64,000 nt of DNA from Hungatella sp. UBA4396. GTDB taxonomy: Bacteria; Bacillota; Clostridia; Lachnospirales; Lachnospiraceae. A program made the translations under genes and the position numbers. Below are positions 32,352 through 40,948 of the stretch, piece by piece. The stretch lies in assembly GCA_002389905.1 (NCBI GenBank), contig DGRE01000024.1, positions 1 to 64,000 of the forward strand, in the 5' to 3' direction. How positions within the stretch are numbered: the first letter of the stretch is position 1; each line of letters begins with the position of its first letter. A model generated the notes under the pieces. That model made no database searches and was not told where the DNA came from. It was given only the letters and a program-made list of their open reading frames with translations.

Positions 32352-33545
32352 TTATATTAAAGCTTTTGTCTGTCTTGCAATGGAAAGCTCTTCGTTGGTA
32401 GGAATAACGCATACTTTTACCTTGGACTCAGGTGTGGAAATCATAACGCGCTTTCCTCTTAACTTATTAGCTTCACCGTCAACAGTAACACCAAGGTAGC
32501 CTAAGTATTCGCAGATTGCTCCTCTGATGGGCTTGTCATTTTCGCCTACACCTGCTGTAAATACGATTGCATCTACGCCGTTCATAGCTGCTGTATAAGC
32601 GCCGATGTACTTTGCCACACGGTAGATGAATGCTTCGATTGCAACATCTGCTAAGTGGTTTCCTTCTGCCTGAGCCTTCTGCACATCACGGAAATCGCTG
32701 GAAATGCCGCCGGACATGCCGAGAATACCGGATTTCTTATTGAGGATATCGATTACCTCATTAACGCTCTTGCCCTCTTTGTTGCAGATGAACTGAACAA
32801 CAGCAGGATCAATGTCACCGCTTCTGGTACCCATAATAAGTCCCTCTAAAGGAGTGAAGCCCATGCTGGTGTCCACACACTTGCCTCCGATGGAAGCAGT
32901 AATGCTGGCGCCGTTTCCTAAATGGCATACAATAACCTTGCCGTTTTCAGGATCAAGCTCACAGAACTTCAGAGCTTCCTGGGATACATAGCTGTGGCTT
33001 GTACCATGGAAGCCGTAACGGCGGATGCTGTACTTCTCATAGTACTCCTGGGGAATTGCATACATCGCAGCTTTTTCAGGCATCTTCATACCAAAAGCAG
33101 TATCAAATACGGCAACATTGGGAACTCCTGGAATTGCGTCTTCACAGGCTTCGATTCCCATTAAGTTTGCAGGATTGTGAAGAGGTCCTAAATCGAAGCA
33201 GTCACGAACTACGTTTTTCACGTCCTCAGTCACTACGATGGAATCGCTGTAAACGGTACCGGCATGAAGAACACGGTGTCCTACGGCTGTGATCTCACTT
33301 ACGTTCTTGATTACGCCGTATTCAGCGTCAACAAGAGCATCCATAACCAGCTTAATGGCAACCTTATGATCAGGCATCTCCTTCTCCACAACCAGCTTGT
33401 CCTTACCTTCTGCCTCATGGGTCAGCTTGGAGCCGTTGATTCCAATTCTCTCACAGATACCTTTTGCCAGTACTCCTTCATTCTCCATATCAATGATCTG
33501 ATACTTCAAAGAAGAGCTGCCGCAGTTGATGACCAAAATTTTCAT
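32352..33545 (-). CDS. ackA: Acetate kinase
   Basis: 397 residues, full length. MKILVINCGSSSLKYQIID is the N-terminal signature; RRYGFHGTSHSYV, GNGASITASIGGKCVDTSMGFTPLEG, and GTRSGDIDP are the ATP/acetate motifs, and VFTAGVGEND is near the end. It makes ATP and acetate from acetyl phosphate in fermentation. Unusually there is no pta gene next to it. It diverges from tmcAL, which also uses acetate. A TTGACA/AATAGT promoter with 17-base spacing is visible at 33584-33612. Confidence 0.97.
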   Translation of the reverse strand: MKILVINCGSSSLKYQIIDMENEGVLAKGICERIGINGSKLTHEAEGKDKLVVEKEMPDHKVAIKLVMDALVDAEYGVIKNVSEITAVGHRVLHAGTVYSDSIVVTEDVKNVVRDCFDLGPLHNPANLMGIEACEDAIPGVPNVAVFDTAFGMKMPEKAAMYAIPQEYYEKYSIRRYGFHGTSHSYVSQEALKFCELDPENGKVIVCHLGNGASITASIGGKCVDTSMGFTPLEGLIMGTRSGDIDPAVVQFICNKEGKSVNEVIDILNKKSGILGMSGGISSDFRDVQKAQAEGNHLADVAIEAFIYRVAKYIGAYTAAMNGVDAIVFTAGVGENDKPIRGAICEYLGYLGVTVDGEANKLRGKRVMISTPESKVKVCVIPTNEELSIARQTKALI

Positions 33546-33583
33546 AAAATATATCCTCCTTAAATGTTTATACCATTCTCCAT

Positions 33584-33612
33584 ACTATTCTCTGCTTCAT
33601 CACTTGTGTCAA
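33584..33612 (-). promoter_or_regulatory. Probable promoter of ackA
   Basis: Minus strand TTGACA (33612-33607), 17-base spacer, AATAGT (33589-33584), about 40 bases before the ackA start. Confidence 0.5.
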
Positions 33613-33680
33613 TGCTCATAGTCAGGGCAAAATGATGTTCATCCTATTCTATTGGTATTTCTTAAAATTTTCAAGTCTTG

Positions 33681-33721
33681 TTGCGAAATAATTTGCATTT
33701 TTTGCGAAACAATAGCATAAT
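33681..33721 (+). promoter_or_regulatory. tmcAL promoter with a 21-bp-phased direct repeat
   Basis: TTGCAT (33693-33698), 17-base spacer, CATAAT (33716-33721). A direct repeat TTGCGAAAyAAT occurs at 33681-33692 and 33702-33713, two helical turns apart, bracketing the -35. Confidence 0.5.
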
Positions 33722-33750
33722 AGAATTTAAAAAGACGAAAGGCGCTTTTT

Positions 33751-35013
33751 ATGTCAAAAAATAAACAATCTTGTGCCGTTGGAATCATAGCAGAATACAA
33801 TCCGTTTCACAACGGACATGCCTATCATATCAAAAAAGCAAAGGAACTGACCCAGGCTGATTACTGCATTGTAGCCATGAGCGGCAACTTTGTCCAAAGA
33901 GGAGCCCCGGCCATTTATGACAAGCACACCAGGGCAGCTATGGCCTTATCCTGCGGAGCCGATCTGGTGCTGGAAATTCCCTCTCTCTTCGCTTCCAGCA
34001 GCGCGGAAGACTTTTCTGCCTGCGGAGTGGCCCTCTTAAACGGTCTGGGGGTAACCAATTTCCTGTGTTTCGGAAGCGAATGCGGTAATGTGGAAAAACT
34101 TTCCGGAATTGCTTCTATTTTAGCCACAGAACCTGTGTCTTATACAGAACACTTAAAAAAGGCTTTAAAAAGCGGTGCTACATTCCCGGAAGCGAGAAAT
34201 CACGGGCTCATTGCAGGCGGAGTGCTGCAGGCGGAGGATGCCTCTATTCTGGCCTCTCCCAACAACATCCTGGGAATTGAATACTGCAAGGCCCTGCACC
34301 GTCAGAAAAGCGCCATGACCCCTGTCACCATATCCCGGAAAGGCATGGGATACCACGATACCGGCCTTACAGAAGGCATCTATGGATCTGCCACCGGCAT
34401 CCGGAAGGTTCTAAAAGAGAGTTCCGGACTCTTAACAGCCGAAAACCCGGTCCTGGCCCAGGTTCCTGAACCCGTAAAAGAAATGATGAAACAGGGCTTC
34501 CCCATGTTTCCCCAGGATTTAAGCGTGCTGTTAAACACTTCCCTGCTGCGTCTGGCCCAGGAAGGTATCCCGTATAAAAATTACGCCGATGTTTCCGAAG
34601 AACTGGCAGCCAGAATCCAGGGACAGCTTCCTGATTACCTCTCTTTCGAAGAAAAGGTCAGCAGCTTAAAAACCAGACAATACACTTACACAAGAATCAG
34701 CAGAGCTCTCCTTCACATCATACTGGGGTTTACCGTGGACAAGGTCCAGTCAGGCCGGAAGGCCGGATATGCCCCTTATGCCAGGGTTCTGGGCTTTAAA
34801 AAGACCTCCTCAGGACTTATGGGAGAAATAAAACAGAGAGGGAGTATCCCTCTCATTACAAAAACAGCCGACGCAGGAATGATCTTAAAGGGAGAAGCCT
34901 GGTCCATGCTTCAGCATGATTTTTACTGCTCCCATGTCTATCAGACCCTTGTTCAGGACAAGTACCATATAAAACGGAACAATGAATTTACCCAGCCCCT
35001 CATCATCCTATGA
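33751..35013 (+). CDS. tmcAL: tRNA(Met) cytidine acetate ligase
   Basis: 420 residues. VGIIAEYNPFHNGHAYHIKKAKE is the nucleotidyltransferase (HxGH) start, SGNFVQRGAPAIYDKHTRAAMAL follows and FGSECG marks the family. TmcAL activates acetate with ATP and acetylates C34 of elongator tRNA-Met in low-GC Gram-positives. It diverges from acetate kinase, sharing the intergenic region. GAAAGG precedes the ATG by eight bases. Its last six bases overlap the convergent NUDIX gene. Confidence 0.93.
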   Translation: MSKNKQSCAVGIIAEYNPFHNGHAYHIKKAKELTQADYCIVAMSGNFVQRGAPAIYDKHTRAAMALSCGADLVLEIPSLFASSSAEDFSACGVALLNGLGVTNFLCFGSECGNVEKLSGIASILATEPVSYTEHLKKALKSGATFPEARNHGLIAGGVLQAEDASILASPNNILGIEYCKALHRQKSAMTPVTISRKGMGYHDTGLTEGIYGSATGIRKVLKESSGLLTAENPVLAQVPEPVKEMMKQGFPMFPQDLSVLLNTSLLRLAQEGIPYKNYADVSEELAARIQGQLPDYLSFEEKVSSLKTRQYTYTRISRALLHIILGFTVDKVQSGRKAGYAPYARVLGFKKTSSGLMGEIKQRGSIPLITKTADAGMILKGEAWSMLQHDFYCSHVYQTLVQDKYHIKRNNEFTQPLIIL

Positions 35014-35514
35014 CGAGGGGTTTAAAAATTCCTGTATCCTGTCTTTGTATAAAGGGAACCTGGATTTCGGAACCACAATTCCCTGTTCCCACATCCCAAG
35101 AAGCTGGTCAAAGGTGACGAACTTGGCATCCACCACTTCCTCTTCCTGAATCACCACATCTTCAATTCCCACCTTCTGCCTGGTAATATAAGTATCGATA
35201 AACCGCTCCTCCTGCCGGATAGAATGAATCAGAATCAGATCTTCCTTCTCAACCTTGATTCCCGTCTCTTCCTCAAGCTCTCTTACGGCTCCCTCCAGAC
35301 TGGTCTCTCCCGCCTGAACAGAGCCTCCGGTGCACTCCCACATCAGTCCATGGGCCTTGAGCGGATGCCTTTTGGTCAGAAGAATCTCCTGCTTATCATT
35401 GATCAGCCAGACATCGGAAATCAGGTGGTACTCCCCTTCTCCAAGGGGAACTCCCCGCACATGTGTCCGCTCCATGCTCTCCTTGTTTTCATCATAAAGA
35501 TCCCAAAGCTCCAT
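35008..35514 (-). CDS. NUDIX hydrolase
   Basis: 168 residues with an exact Nudix box, GGSVQAGETSLEGAVRELEEETGI (two overlapping parts: GGSVQAGETSLEGAV and RELEEETGI). The N-terminal MELWDLYDENKESMERTHVRG is the Idi-like/YfcD-type start of Nudix enzymes that act on nucleoside diphosphate derivatives. Substrate not predictable. Convergent with tmcAL and overlapping it by six bases. Confidence 0.88.
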   Translation of the reverse strand: MELWDLYDENKESMERTHVRGVPLGEGEYHLISDVWLINDKQEILLTKRHPLKAHGLMWECTGGSVQAGETSLEGAVRELEEETGIKVEKEDLILIHSIRQEERFIDTYITRQKVGIEDVVIQEEEVVDAKFVTFDQLLGMWEQGIVVPKSRFPLYKDRIQEFLNPSS

Positions 35515-35550
35515 AAGCCATACCTCCTGCCATAAATATTATTACTATGG

Positions 35551-35895
35551 TTAAAAGTTGGTTCCGTTCCAGCCCCAATGCTCGGCTTCCTCATACTTTA
35601 TATAAATCTTATCCTGGGCAATGCCGAGAACTTCCTTATATATTCTGCTGATCTCAGCGGTCAGAAGGTCATAGTCCCGTTTTGAGGCACGTCCGAATAT
35701 TTTCACTTCAATAAATGCTATTTTCGTGTTATTCTTTCCTTTAAAATAAAGAGAACACTCATCCTCAAAGCCAAGCATCAGCCAGCTTTCTGTCTTTCCA
35801 GGAATCAGGCTGATGGCATCCCCAAGCTTCGTTTTCAATATTTCTTTTTCTTCCTCTGACAAGGCCACATTTACTTTTGAATTGATATAGGGCAT
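35551..35895 (-). CDS. MIF-family tautomerase-like protein
   Basis: 114 residues starting MPYINSKVNVALSEEEKEILKTKLG; the Pro after Met is the catalytic base of the tautomerase superfamily, and the C-terminus WGWNGTNF matches macrophage migration inhibitory factor homologues (NWGWNGxTF). Known members tautomerise phenylpyruvate; bacterial roles are unclear. I chose the Met at 35895 because AAGGAGG lies eight bases upstream and Pro must be residue 2. Single gene in a run of minus-strand housekeeping genes. Confidence 0.85.
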   Translation of the reverse strand: MPYINSKVNVALSEEEKEILKTKLGDAISLIPGKTESWLMLGFEDECSLYFKGKNNTKIAFIEVKIFGRASKRDYDLLTAEISRIYKEVLGIAQDKIYIKYEEAEHWGWNGTNF

Positions 35896-35958
35896 GGCAA
35901 TTTCCTCCTTAGAATTTCTTTCTATCATATCATAGAAGGCTGGAAAATACTATCCCTG

Positions 35959-37125
35959 TTATTCCGCCTGTAAAAGCGCTGCAAGGGTCTGCTCCGTATG
36001 AAGAAATTTCAAAATCTCCTCAATCTCCCTGCGGTTTTCCTTTTTCCCGCCCTGCTTTACCGCCCGGATCAGGAGGTTCTTAGGCGTATGTTCCATGTCG
36101 ATGAACTCCAGAATCTGAGTACGGTAGCCCTGATTTTCCAGGATTTCGGCCCTTAAAGCATCAGTATAAAGAGCTGCCATCCGCTCCTTAATAATCCCGT
36201 ATTGAAGAACCGGAGCCAGAAGCTGGTTTTCTATCTGCTTATTCAGCTCATGCTGACAGCAGGGAACGGATAAGATGACGGAAGCATCCCATTTCACCGC
36301 CTTTGCCAAGGCGTAATCCGTGGCAGTATCACAAGCGTGAAGGGTCACGACCATATCCACCTGATCCACTCCTTCATAGGAAGCAATGTCCCCGTGATAA
36401 AAATTCAATTTGTCATACCCATATTCCCGGCTCAAAAAGTTGCACCGGTCAATGACCGTCTGCTTTAAATCCAGGCCGATAATACGGATGGAGTAGCCCT
36501 TCAGCTCATGAAGGTAATAATACATGGCAAAGGTGAGATAAGACTTTCCGCAGCCAAAATCAATGATCACATTTTCCCTGTTCTTATGAAGCTTGGGAAG
36601 GATGTCCTCAATAAACTCCAGAAAACGGTTGATCTGGCGGAATTTGTCATACCGGGACCTTACAATTTTCCCCTCTTGTGTCATTACTCCAAGATCCACC
36701 AGAAAAGGGACCGGCTTTCCTTCTTCTAATATATACTGCTTCTGCCTGTTGTGGTCACTGACCAGGGGAGCCGCTGAAATCTTTGGCTGCTGCCGCTTTA
36801 CCTTCATGCTTAAAACTCCCTTTTTACTGATGAGCGCCCTTATCTGCCCTTTCCCTGACTCCAGCTCCATCTGACGCAGCTTCCCGTCAAGTAAATCCGC
36901 CATGTAAGCGGCACACTCTGAGGGCTTGAAATTCTTGTGAAATGCCTGGTTTCCCACCAGTTCCTCGGCCTGGAAAACCAGCTCTCCCCGCAGCAAAAGC
37001 GGGCGCACCTTTACCTTGGATACGCCCTGCTTGTCGATGGGATTGCTGATTACAATACGAAGAAGGTTTTCATCCAGAAATTCCTCTCCTATCTGAATTA
37101 ACTGTTCTCTTTCCTTTTGTTCCAT
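35959..37125 (-). CDS. Class I SAM-dependent methyltransferase (Methyltransf_32/METTL25-like)
   Basis: 388 residues. The C-terminal half is a Rossmann methyltransferase: VIIDFGCGKSYLTFAMYYYL (motif I), RIIGLDLKQTVIDRC, and VVTLHACDTATDYAL, then SVPCCQHEL, the Methyltransf_32 pattern also found in RRNAD1/METTL25. The N-terminal ~130 residues form a substrate-recognition part without a motif I can name; DHNRQKQYILEEGKPVPFL links the two. Start: ATG at 37125 or TTG at 37137; neither has an ideal ribosome site. The target (RNA or protein) is unknown. Confidence 0.82.
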   Translation of the reverse strand: MEQKEREQLIQIGEEFLDENLLRIVISNPIDKQGVSKVKVRPLLLRGELVFQAEELVGNQAFHKNFKPSECAAYMADLLDGKLRQMELESGKGQIRALISKKGVLSMKVKRQQPKISAAPLVSDHNRQKQYILEEGKPVPFLVDLGVMTQEGKIVRSRYDKFRQINRFLEFIEDILPKLHKNRENVIIDFGCGKSYLTFAMYYYLHELKGYSIRIIGLDLKQTVIDRCNFLSREYGYDKLNFYHGDIASYEGVDQVDMVVTLHACDTATDYALAKAVKWDASVILSVPCCQHELNKQIENQLLAPVLQYGIIKERMAALYTDALRAEILENQGYRTQILEFIDMEHTPKNLLIRAVKQGGKKENRREIEEILKFLHTEQTLAALLQAE

Positions 37126-37148
37126 TGAATCAGACAATTCCTTTCTTT

Positions 37149-37790
37149 TTAATTTTCCATATCAATCCAGCCCGCCCGTAAAAGCTCCGGATAAGGCTCC
37201 AGATGGGCATAATCATTAAACCGTTCCACAAAGAAACGCCCCGGCTCCTTCTTCCACCGTACCTCGGTAATGCTGGAATTTTCAAGGGAGTTTCCCAGTA
37301 TGCGGTAATCTTTCGGCTCCATATGAAGAAATGCCGTGACCATGGCACGGATCACTCCTCCGTGAGTCACCACCGCCACGTTTTCATAACTGCTTTCTGC
37401 AATCTCCTCAAATACAGGCATAGCCCGCCGGATCACATCCCCTGCACACTCGCCTCCGGGATAAGGAAGATCTGTCTCCAGCTTTTCCTGTTCCTTTTTA
37501 AAACCAGCAAACCTCACGGCAATCTCATGGTCTGACAGCCCTTCCATTTCCCCAAAGGAAATTTCCTTCAGCTCCGGCCTTATGATATGAGGTGCATTCC
37601 AGAAATGGTTCGCCTCCCTGGCAGTCTCCACCGCCCGGATCAGGGAACTGGAGTAAACTGCATCAATGTTCCCGTCTTCTAACCGTTTTCCAACCAGAGC
37701 ACTCTGGCGGCGGCCTTCCTCAGACAGGGATACATTTACACTGCAAAGCTTGCTGCACTGCCGTCCGTGGCGGATCAAATAAATATTCAT
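37149..37790 (-). CDS. Histidine phosphatase family protein
   Basis: 213 residues with the phosphoglycerate mutase-like RHG motif (IYLIRHGRQ, His9), the second-site AVYSSSLIRAVETA, the acid residue segment EISFGEMEGLSD and the second catalytic His in VVTHGGVIRAM. Likely a small-molecule phosphatase (alpha-ribazole or sugar phosphate type); substrate not inferable. Immediately downstream of the PFL gene. Confidence 0.88.
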   Translation of the reverse strand: MNIYLIRHGRQCSKLCSVNVSLSEEGRRQSALVGKRLEDGNIDAVYSSSLIRAVETAREANHFWNAPHIIRPELKEISFGEMEGLSDHEIAVRFAGFKKEQEKLETDLPYPGGECAGDVIRRAMPVFEEIAESSYENVAVVTHGGVIRAMVTAFLHMEPKDYRILGNSLENSSITEVRWKKEPGRFFVERFNDYAHLEPYPELLRAGWIDMEN

Positions 37791-37813
37791 TCTCTGTATT
37801 CTCCCTGCAGCCT

Positions 37814-39178
37814 TTAATTCTTAAAGCTGTGAATGGGAGCCGGAATCCGTCCGCCTCTGGACACAAACTTTTCGCAGGAAAACTGGTTGACCGGCATAAC
37901 CGGGGCGTAGCCTAAGAGGCCTCCGAATTCTACAGTCTCTCCCACTGACTTTCCAACAACAGGGATGATGCGGACAGCGGTTGTCTTCTGGTTTATCATG
38001 CCGATAGCAGATTCATCCGCAATAATTCCTGCAAGAGTAGAGGCTGTGGTATCTCCCGGAACAGCGATCATATCAAGTCCCACTGAGCAGACACAGGTCA
38101 TTGCTTCCAGTTTTTCTAAATTGAGAGCTCCTGCAATGACGGCATCAATCATTCCCTGATCCTCGCTGACCGGTATAAAAGCACCGCTTAAGCCGCCTAC
38201 ATAGGAAGAGGCCATTACTCCGCCCTTTTTCACCTGGTCATTTAGCATGGCAAGGGCAGCGGTTGTTCCCGGCGCTCCTACCCGTTCCAGACCCATTTCC
38301 TCCAGAATTTCCGCCACACTGTCTCCTACGGCAGGAGTGGGGGCAAGAGATAAATCAATGATTCCAAAAGGAACATTCAACCGTTTTGATGCTTCCTGGG
38401 CCACGAGCTGTCCCACGCGGGTGATTTTAAACGCAGTCCTCTTTATGGTTTCACAGAGCACGCCAAAGTCTTTTCCGCGGGCTGCCTCAATGGCGGTCTT
38501 TACCACTCCCGGACCGCTGACACCTACGTTGATAATGGCATCTGCCTCTGTGACGCCGTGGAAAGCACCTGCCATAAAAGGATTGTCGTCAGGCGCATTG
38601 CAGAAAACCACCAGCTTTGCACAGCCAAGGGAATCCCGTTCCTTAGTGGCCTCTGCCGTCTTTAACACGATTTCTCCCATAAGAGCCACTGCATCCATGT
38701 TGATTCCCGTCTTGGTGGAACCTACGTTGACAGAGCTGCACACACGCTCCGTGCAGGAAAGGGCCTGGGGGATTGAACAGATTAAGTTTTTATCCGCAGC
38801 GGTCATTCCCTTGCTCACCAAAGCCGAATATCCGCCGATAAAGTTTACTCCAACTTCTTTTGCCGCTTTATCAAGGGTAGCAGCGATGGTCACAAAGTCC
38901 TCAGGAGTTTTGCAGGCCGCGCCTCCCACTATGGCAATAGGGGTGACGGAAATTCTCTTATTTACAATGGGAATTCCAAAATCCCGTTCAATTTCCTTTC
39001 CAACTGCTACCAAGTCTTTGGCAACTGTGGTGATTTTACGGTAAATCTTTTCATTGACCGCATTTAAATCGCTGTCACAGCAGTCTAAAAGGCTGATGCC
39101 CATGGTAATGGTACGCACATCAAGCCTCTCCTGCTCAATCATTTTATTTGTCTCATTTACTTCAAATATGTTCAGCAT
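37814..39178 (-). CDS. PFL-family protein, UPF0210/DUF711
   Basis: 454 residues, standard UPF0210 length. MLNIFEVNETNKMIEQERLDVRTITMGISLLDC at the start and SKGMTAADKNLICSIPQALSCTERVCSSVNVGSTKTGINMDAV in the middle are family signatures. The fold is distantly related to pyruvate formate-lyase, but the glycyl-radical loop is absent; biochemical function is unknown. It is always paired with the small ACT-domain protein that precedes it here. Confidence 0.9.
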   Translation of the reverse strand: MLNIFEVNETNKMIEQERLDVRTITMGISLLDCCDSDLNAVNEKIYRKITTVAKDLVAVGKEIERDFGIPIVNKRISVTPIAIVGGAACKTPEDFVTIAATLDKAAKEVGVNFIGGYSALVSKGMTAADKNLICSIPQALSCTERVCSSVNVGSTKTGINMDAVALMGEIVLKTAEATKERDSLGCAKLVVFCNAPDDNPFMAGAFHGVTEADAIINVGVSGPGVVKTAIEAARGKDFGVLCETIKRTAFKITRVGQLVAQEASKRLNVPFGIIDLSLAPTPAVGDSVAEILEEMGLERVGAPGTTAALAMLNDQVKKGGVMASSYVGGLSGAFIPVSEDQGMIDAVIAGALNLEKLEAMTCVCSVGLDMIAVPGDTTASTLAGIIADESAIGMINQKTTAVRIIPVVGKSVGETVEFGGLLGYAPVMPVNQFSCEKFVSRGGRIPAPIHSFKN

Positions 39179-39217
39179 ATGGGAAACCCTTCCTTTTCTT
39201 AAGCCTGGCTGTTATTA

Positions 39218-39490
39218 TTAGATGCGGTGCATGCTGGTGAAGATTTCCTCACGCTGGCATTTTACTTTAACACCGATTTCATCTCCCAGCCGTTCCAGCT
39301 CATCGGCTATCTCTCCGAAAGGCCTTACCGCATCATTCATGTCCACAACCATCATCATATTAAAAAATCCCTGTACAATGGTCTGGGAAATGTCCAGGAT
39401 ATTCACCTGGCTGTCTGCCAGATGAGTACAGATCTTTGCAATGATTCCCACGGTATCTTTTCCAACTACTGTTATAATCGTTCTGTTCAT
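39218..39490 (-). CDS. ACT-domain protein, UPF0237
   Basis: 90 residues forming one ACT domain (TIITVVGKDTVGIIAKICTHLADSQVNILDISQTIVQGFFNMMMVVDM). It probably binds an amino acid or similar ligand and regulates the PFL-family partner encoded 39 bases downstream. Confidence 0.93.
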   Translation of the reverse strand: MNRTIITVVGKDTVGIIAKICTHLADSQVNILDISQTIVQGFFNMMMVVDMNDAVRPFGEIADELERLGDEIGVKVKCQREEIFTSMHRI

Positions 39491-39505
39491 TGTATTTCTC
39501 CTCTT

Positions 39506-40303
39506 TTATACAGTGATAATTTCTGACATCTGATCTCTTTTTGCAACGGTTATGGAAAAATCTGATGCCTTAAAGGGATGGTCACCCTCGGTGATTTCCA
39601 GCTTTACAGTTTCGTAAGCCAGTTCTTCATAATTATTTTCCTTGCTCAGATGTCCAAGCAGGATTTTCTTTAAATTCTCATGGAGAATACAGCACAGCAG
39701 CCTGCCTGCATTCTCATTGGAAAGGTGCCCGTGATCTCCCAGGATACGGCGCTTTAAGTAATAGGGGTATGGGCCTGCCTGCAGCATGTTTACATCGTGG
39801 TTAGACTCTAAAAGCACTGCATCAAGACCTTGAAGGTGGTCAATGATATACTGGTCAAAATGCCCCATATCCGTGGCAACTGCAACAGACTTGTGGTCGT
39901 GCTGTATCCGGTAAGCCACCGGATTTGCCGCATCGTGGTCAATGGAAAATGGCTTTACCTCCAAATCTCCTAAAAAGAATCCCACATCAGGACAGATGGA
40001 GCAGAACAGCTCCTTTGGATATTCGCCAAGGTATTTCTGCTTTGATATTTCCTCTAAAGTCTCCTTTGTTCCGTATATGGGAACGCCGTATTTCCTCGCC
40101 AGTACTCCCAGGCCTTTTGTATGGTCTGAGTGTTCATGGGTGATCACGATTCCGGTCAGCTCGCTTCCCTTTACTCCGATTTCATTTAACCCCTGTTCGA
40201 TCCGTTTGTTGCTGATCCCGGCATCCACCAGGATGTGGGTAGTATCAGAACCCACATAAATGCAGTTTCCGCTGCTTCCGCTTGCAATGCTTACCAGTCT
40301 CAT
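39506..40303 (-). CDS. MBL-fold hydrolase, WalJ/YycJ-like
   Basis: 265 residues. MRLVSIASGSSGNCIYVGSDTTHILVDAG and the metal site VITHEHSDHTKGL define the YycJ/WalJ group of metallo-beta-lactamase exonuclease-like proteins. In other Firmicutes the gene follows walKR; here it is downstream of coaE and polA (overlapping coaE by four bases), suggesting a link to DNA replication or repair (inference). Confidence 0.88.
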   Translation of the reverse strand: MRLVSIASGSSGNCIYVGSDTTHILVDAGISNKRIEQGLNEIGVKGSELTGIVITHEHSDHTKGLGVLARKYGVPIYGTKETLEEISKQKYLGEYPKELFCSICPDVGFFLGDLEVKPFSIDHDAANPVAYRIQHDHKSVAVATDMGHFDQYIIDHLQGLDAVLLESNHDVNMLQAGPYPYYLKRRILGDHGHLSNENAGRLLCCILHENLKKILLGHLSKENNYEELAYETVKLEITEGDHPFKASDFSITVAKRDQMSEIITV

Positions 40304-40935
40304 ATTCTCCTCTTTTCTGTTTCCAGCCCGCTGGGTTTTCTCCTGCCCAACACATCTTCCCTTTTTCCAAGAAGCTTCTCCAACTGCCCCCTCACCCCTT
40401 CTATGGAGCCGTCATTTTCAATCACCCTGTCACAGAGGGATAAGAACACTTCCTCAGAAGCCTGGCTTGCCATCATGCTTTCTGAGCGTTCCTTCGTATA
40501 CCCCCGGTTTTCTGCCAGGCGACGGACCCGGTTTTCCTCCGATGCCCGGACATACCAGATCTCATCGCAGCAGTCTTTGGCTTCTTTGTCCATAATTGCA
40601 AATTCTATCACAATAAGCCCGGCTTGGGAAGCAGAAATTTTATCTTTTACTGTTTTCCATACCATGGGATGGATCATGGAATCCACAGTTTTCCTGTCTT
40701 TTTCATCTGTAAAAATGCGGGCAGCCAAAAGCTGGCGGTCAATGCTTCCGTCCGGCTTTAAAAAGCTGTTTCCCAAAGCATCCACCACCGCAGCATAGCC
40801 TTTTTCTCCAGGTTCCATCAGCCTGCGGGCGACTTTATCGGTCTCAATGGTTTCCGCTCCGTACTCCCTGGACAGAATCCCAAGGACCAGGCTTTTTCCG
40901 GCTCCCACGCCTCCGGTCAATCCAATCACTTTCAT
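40300..40935 (-). CDS. coaE: Dephospho-CoA kinase
   Basis: 211 residues. MKVIGLTGGVGAGKSLVLGIL contains the P-loop; ETIETDKVARRLMEPG is the DxxxR substrate motif; CDEIWYVRASEENRVRRLAENRGY is the LID region. It makes CoA from dephospho-CoA, the last step of CoA synthesis. Start at 40935, nine bases after AAGGGG; overlaps the polA stop region by none but leaves only 13 bases. polA-coaE adjacency is common in Firmicutes. Confidence 0.94.
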   Translation of the reverse strand: MKVIGLTGGVGAGKSLVLGILSREYGAETIETDKVARRLMEPGEKGYAAVVDALGNSFLKPDGSIDRQLLAARIFTDEKDRKTVDSMIHPMVWKTVKDKISASQAGLIVIEFAIMDKEAKDCCDEIWYVRASEENRVRRLAENRGYTKERSESMMASQASEEVFLSLCDRVIENDGSIEGVRGQLEKLLGKREDVLGRRKPSGLETEKRRI

Positions 40936-40948
40936 GATATCCAGCCCC

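Noticed and set aside
38247..39044. A long (265-codon) plus-strand open frame
   Set aside because: It is antisense to the well-supported PFL-family gene, has low-complexity Ser/Thr/Ala/Pro composition and no ribosome site; a mirror of the real gene's codon pattern.
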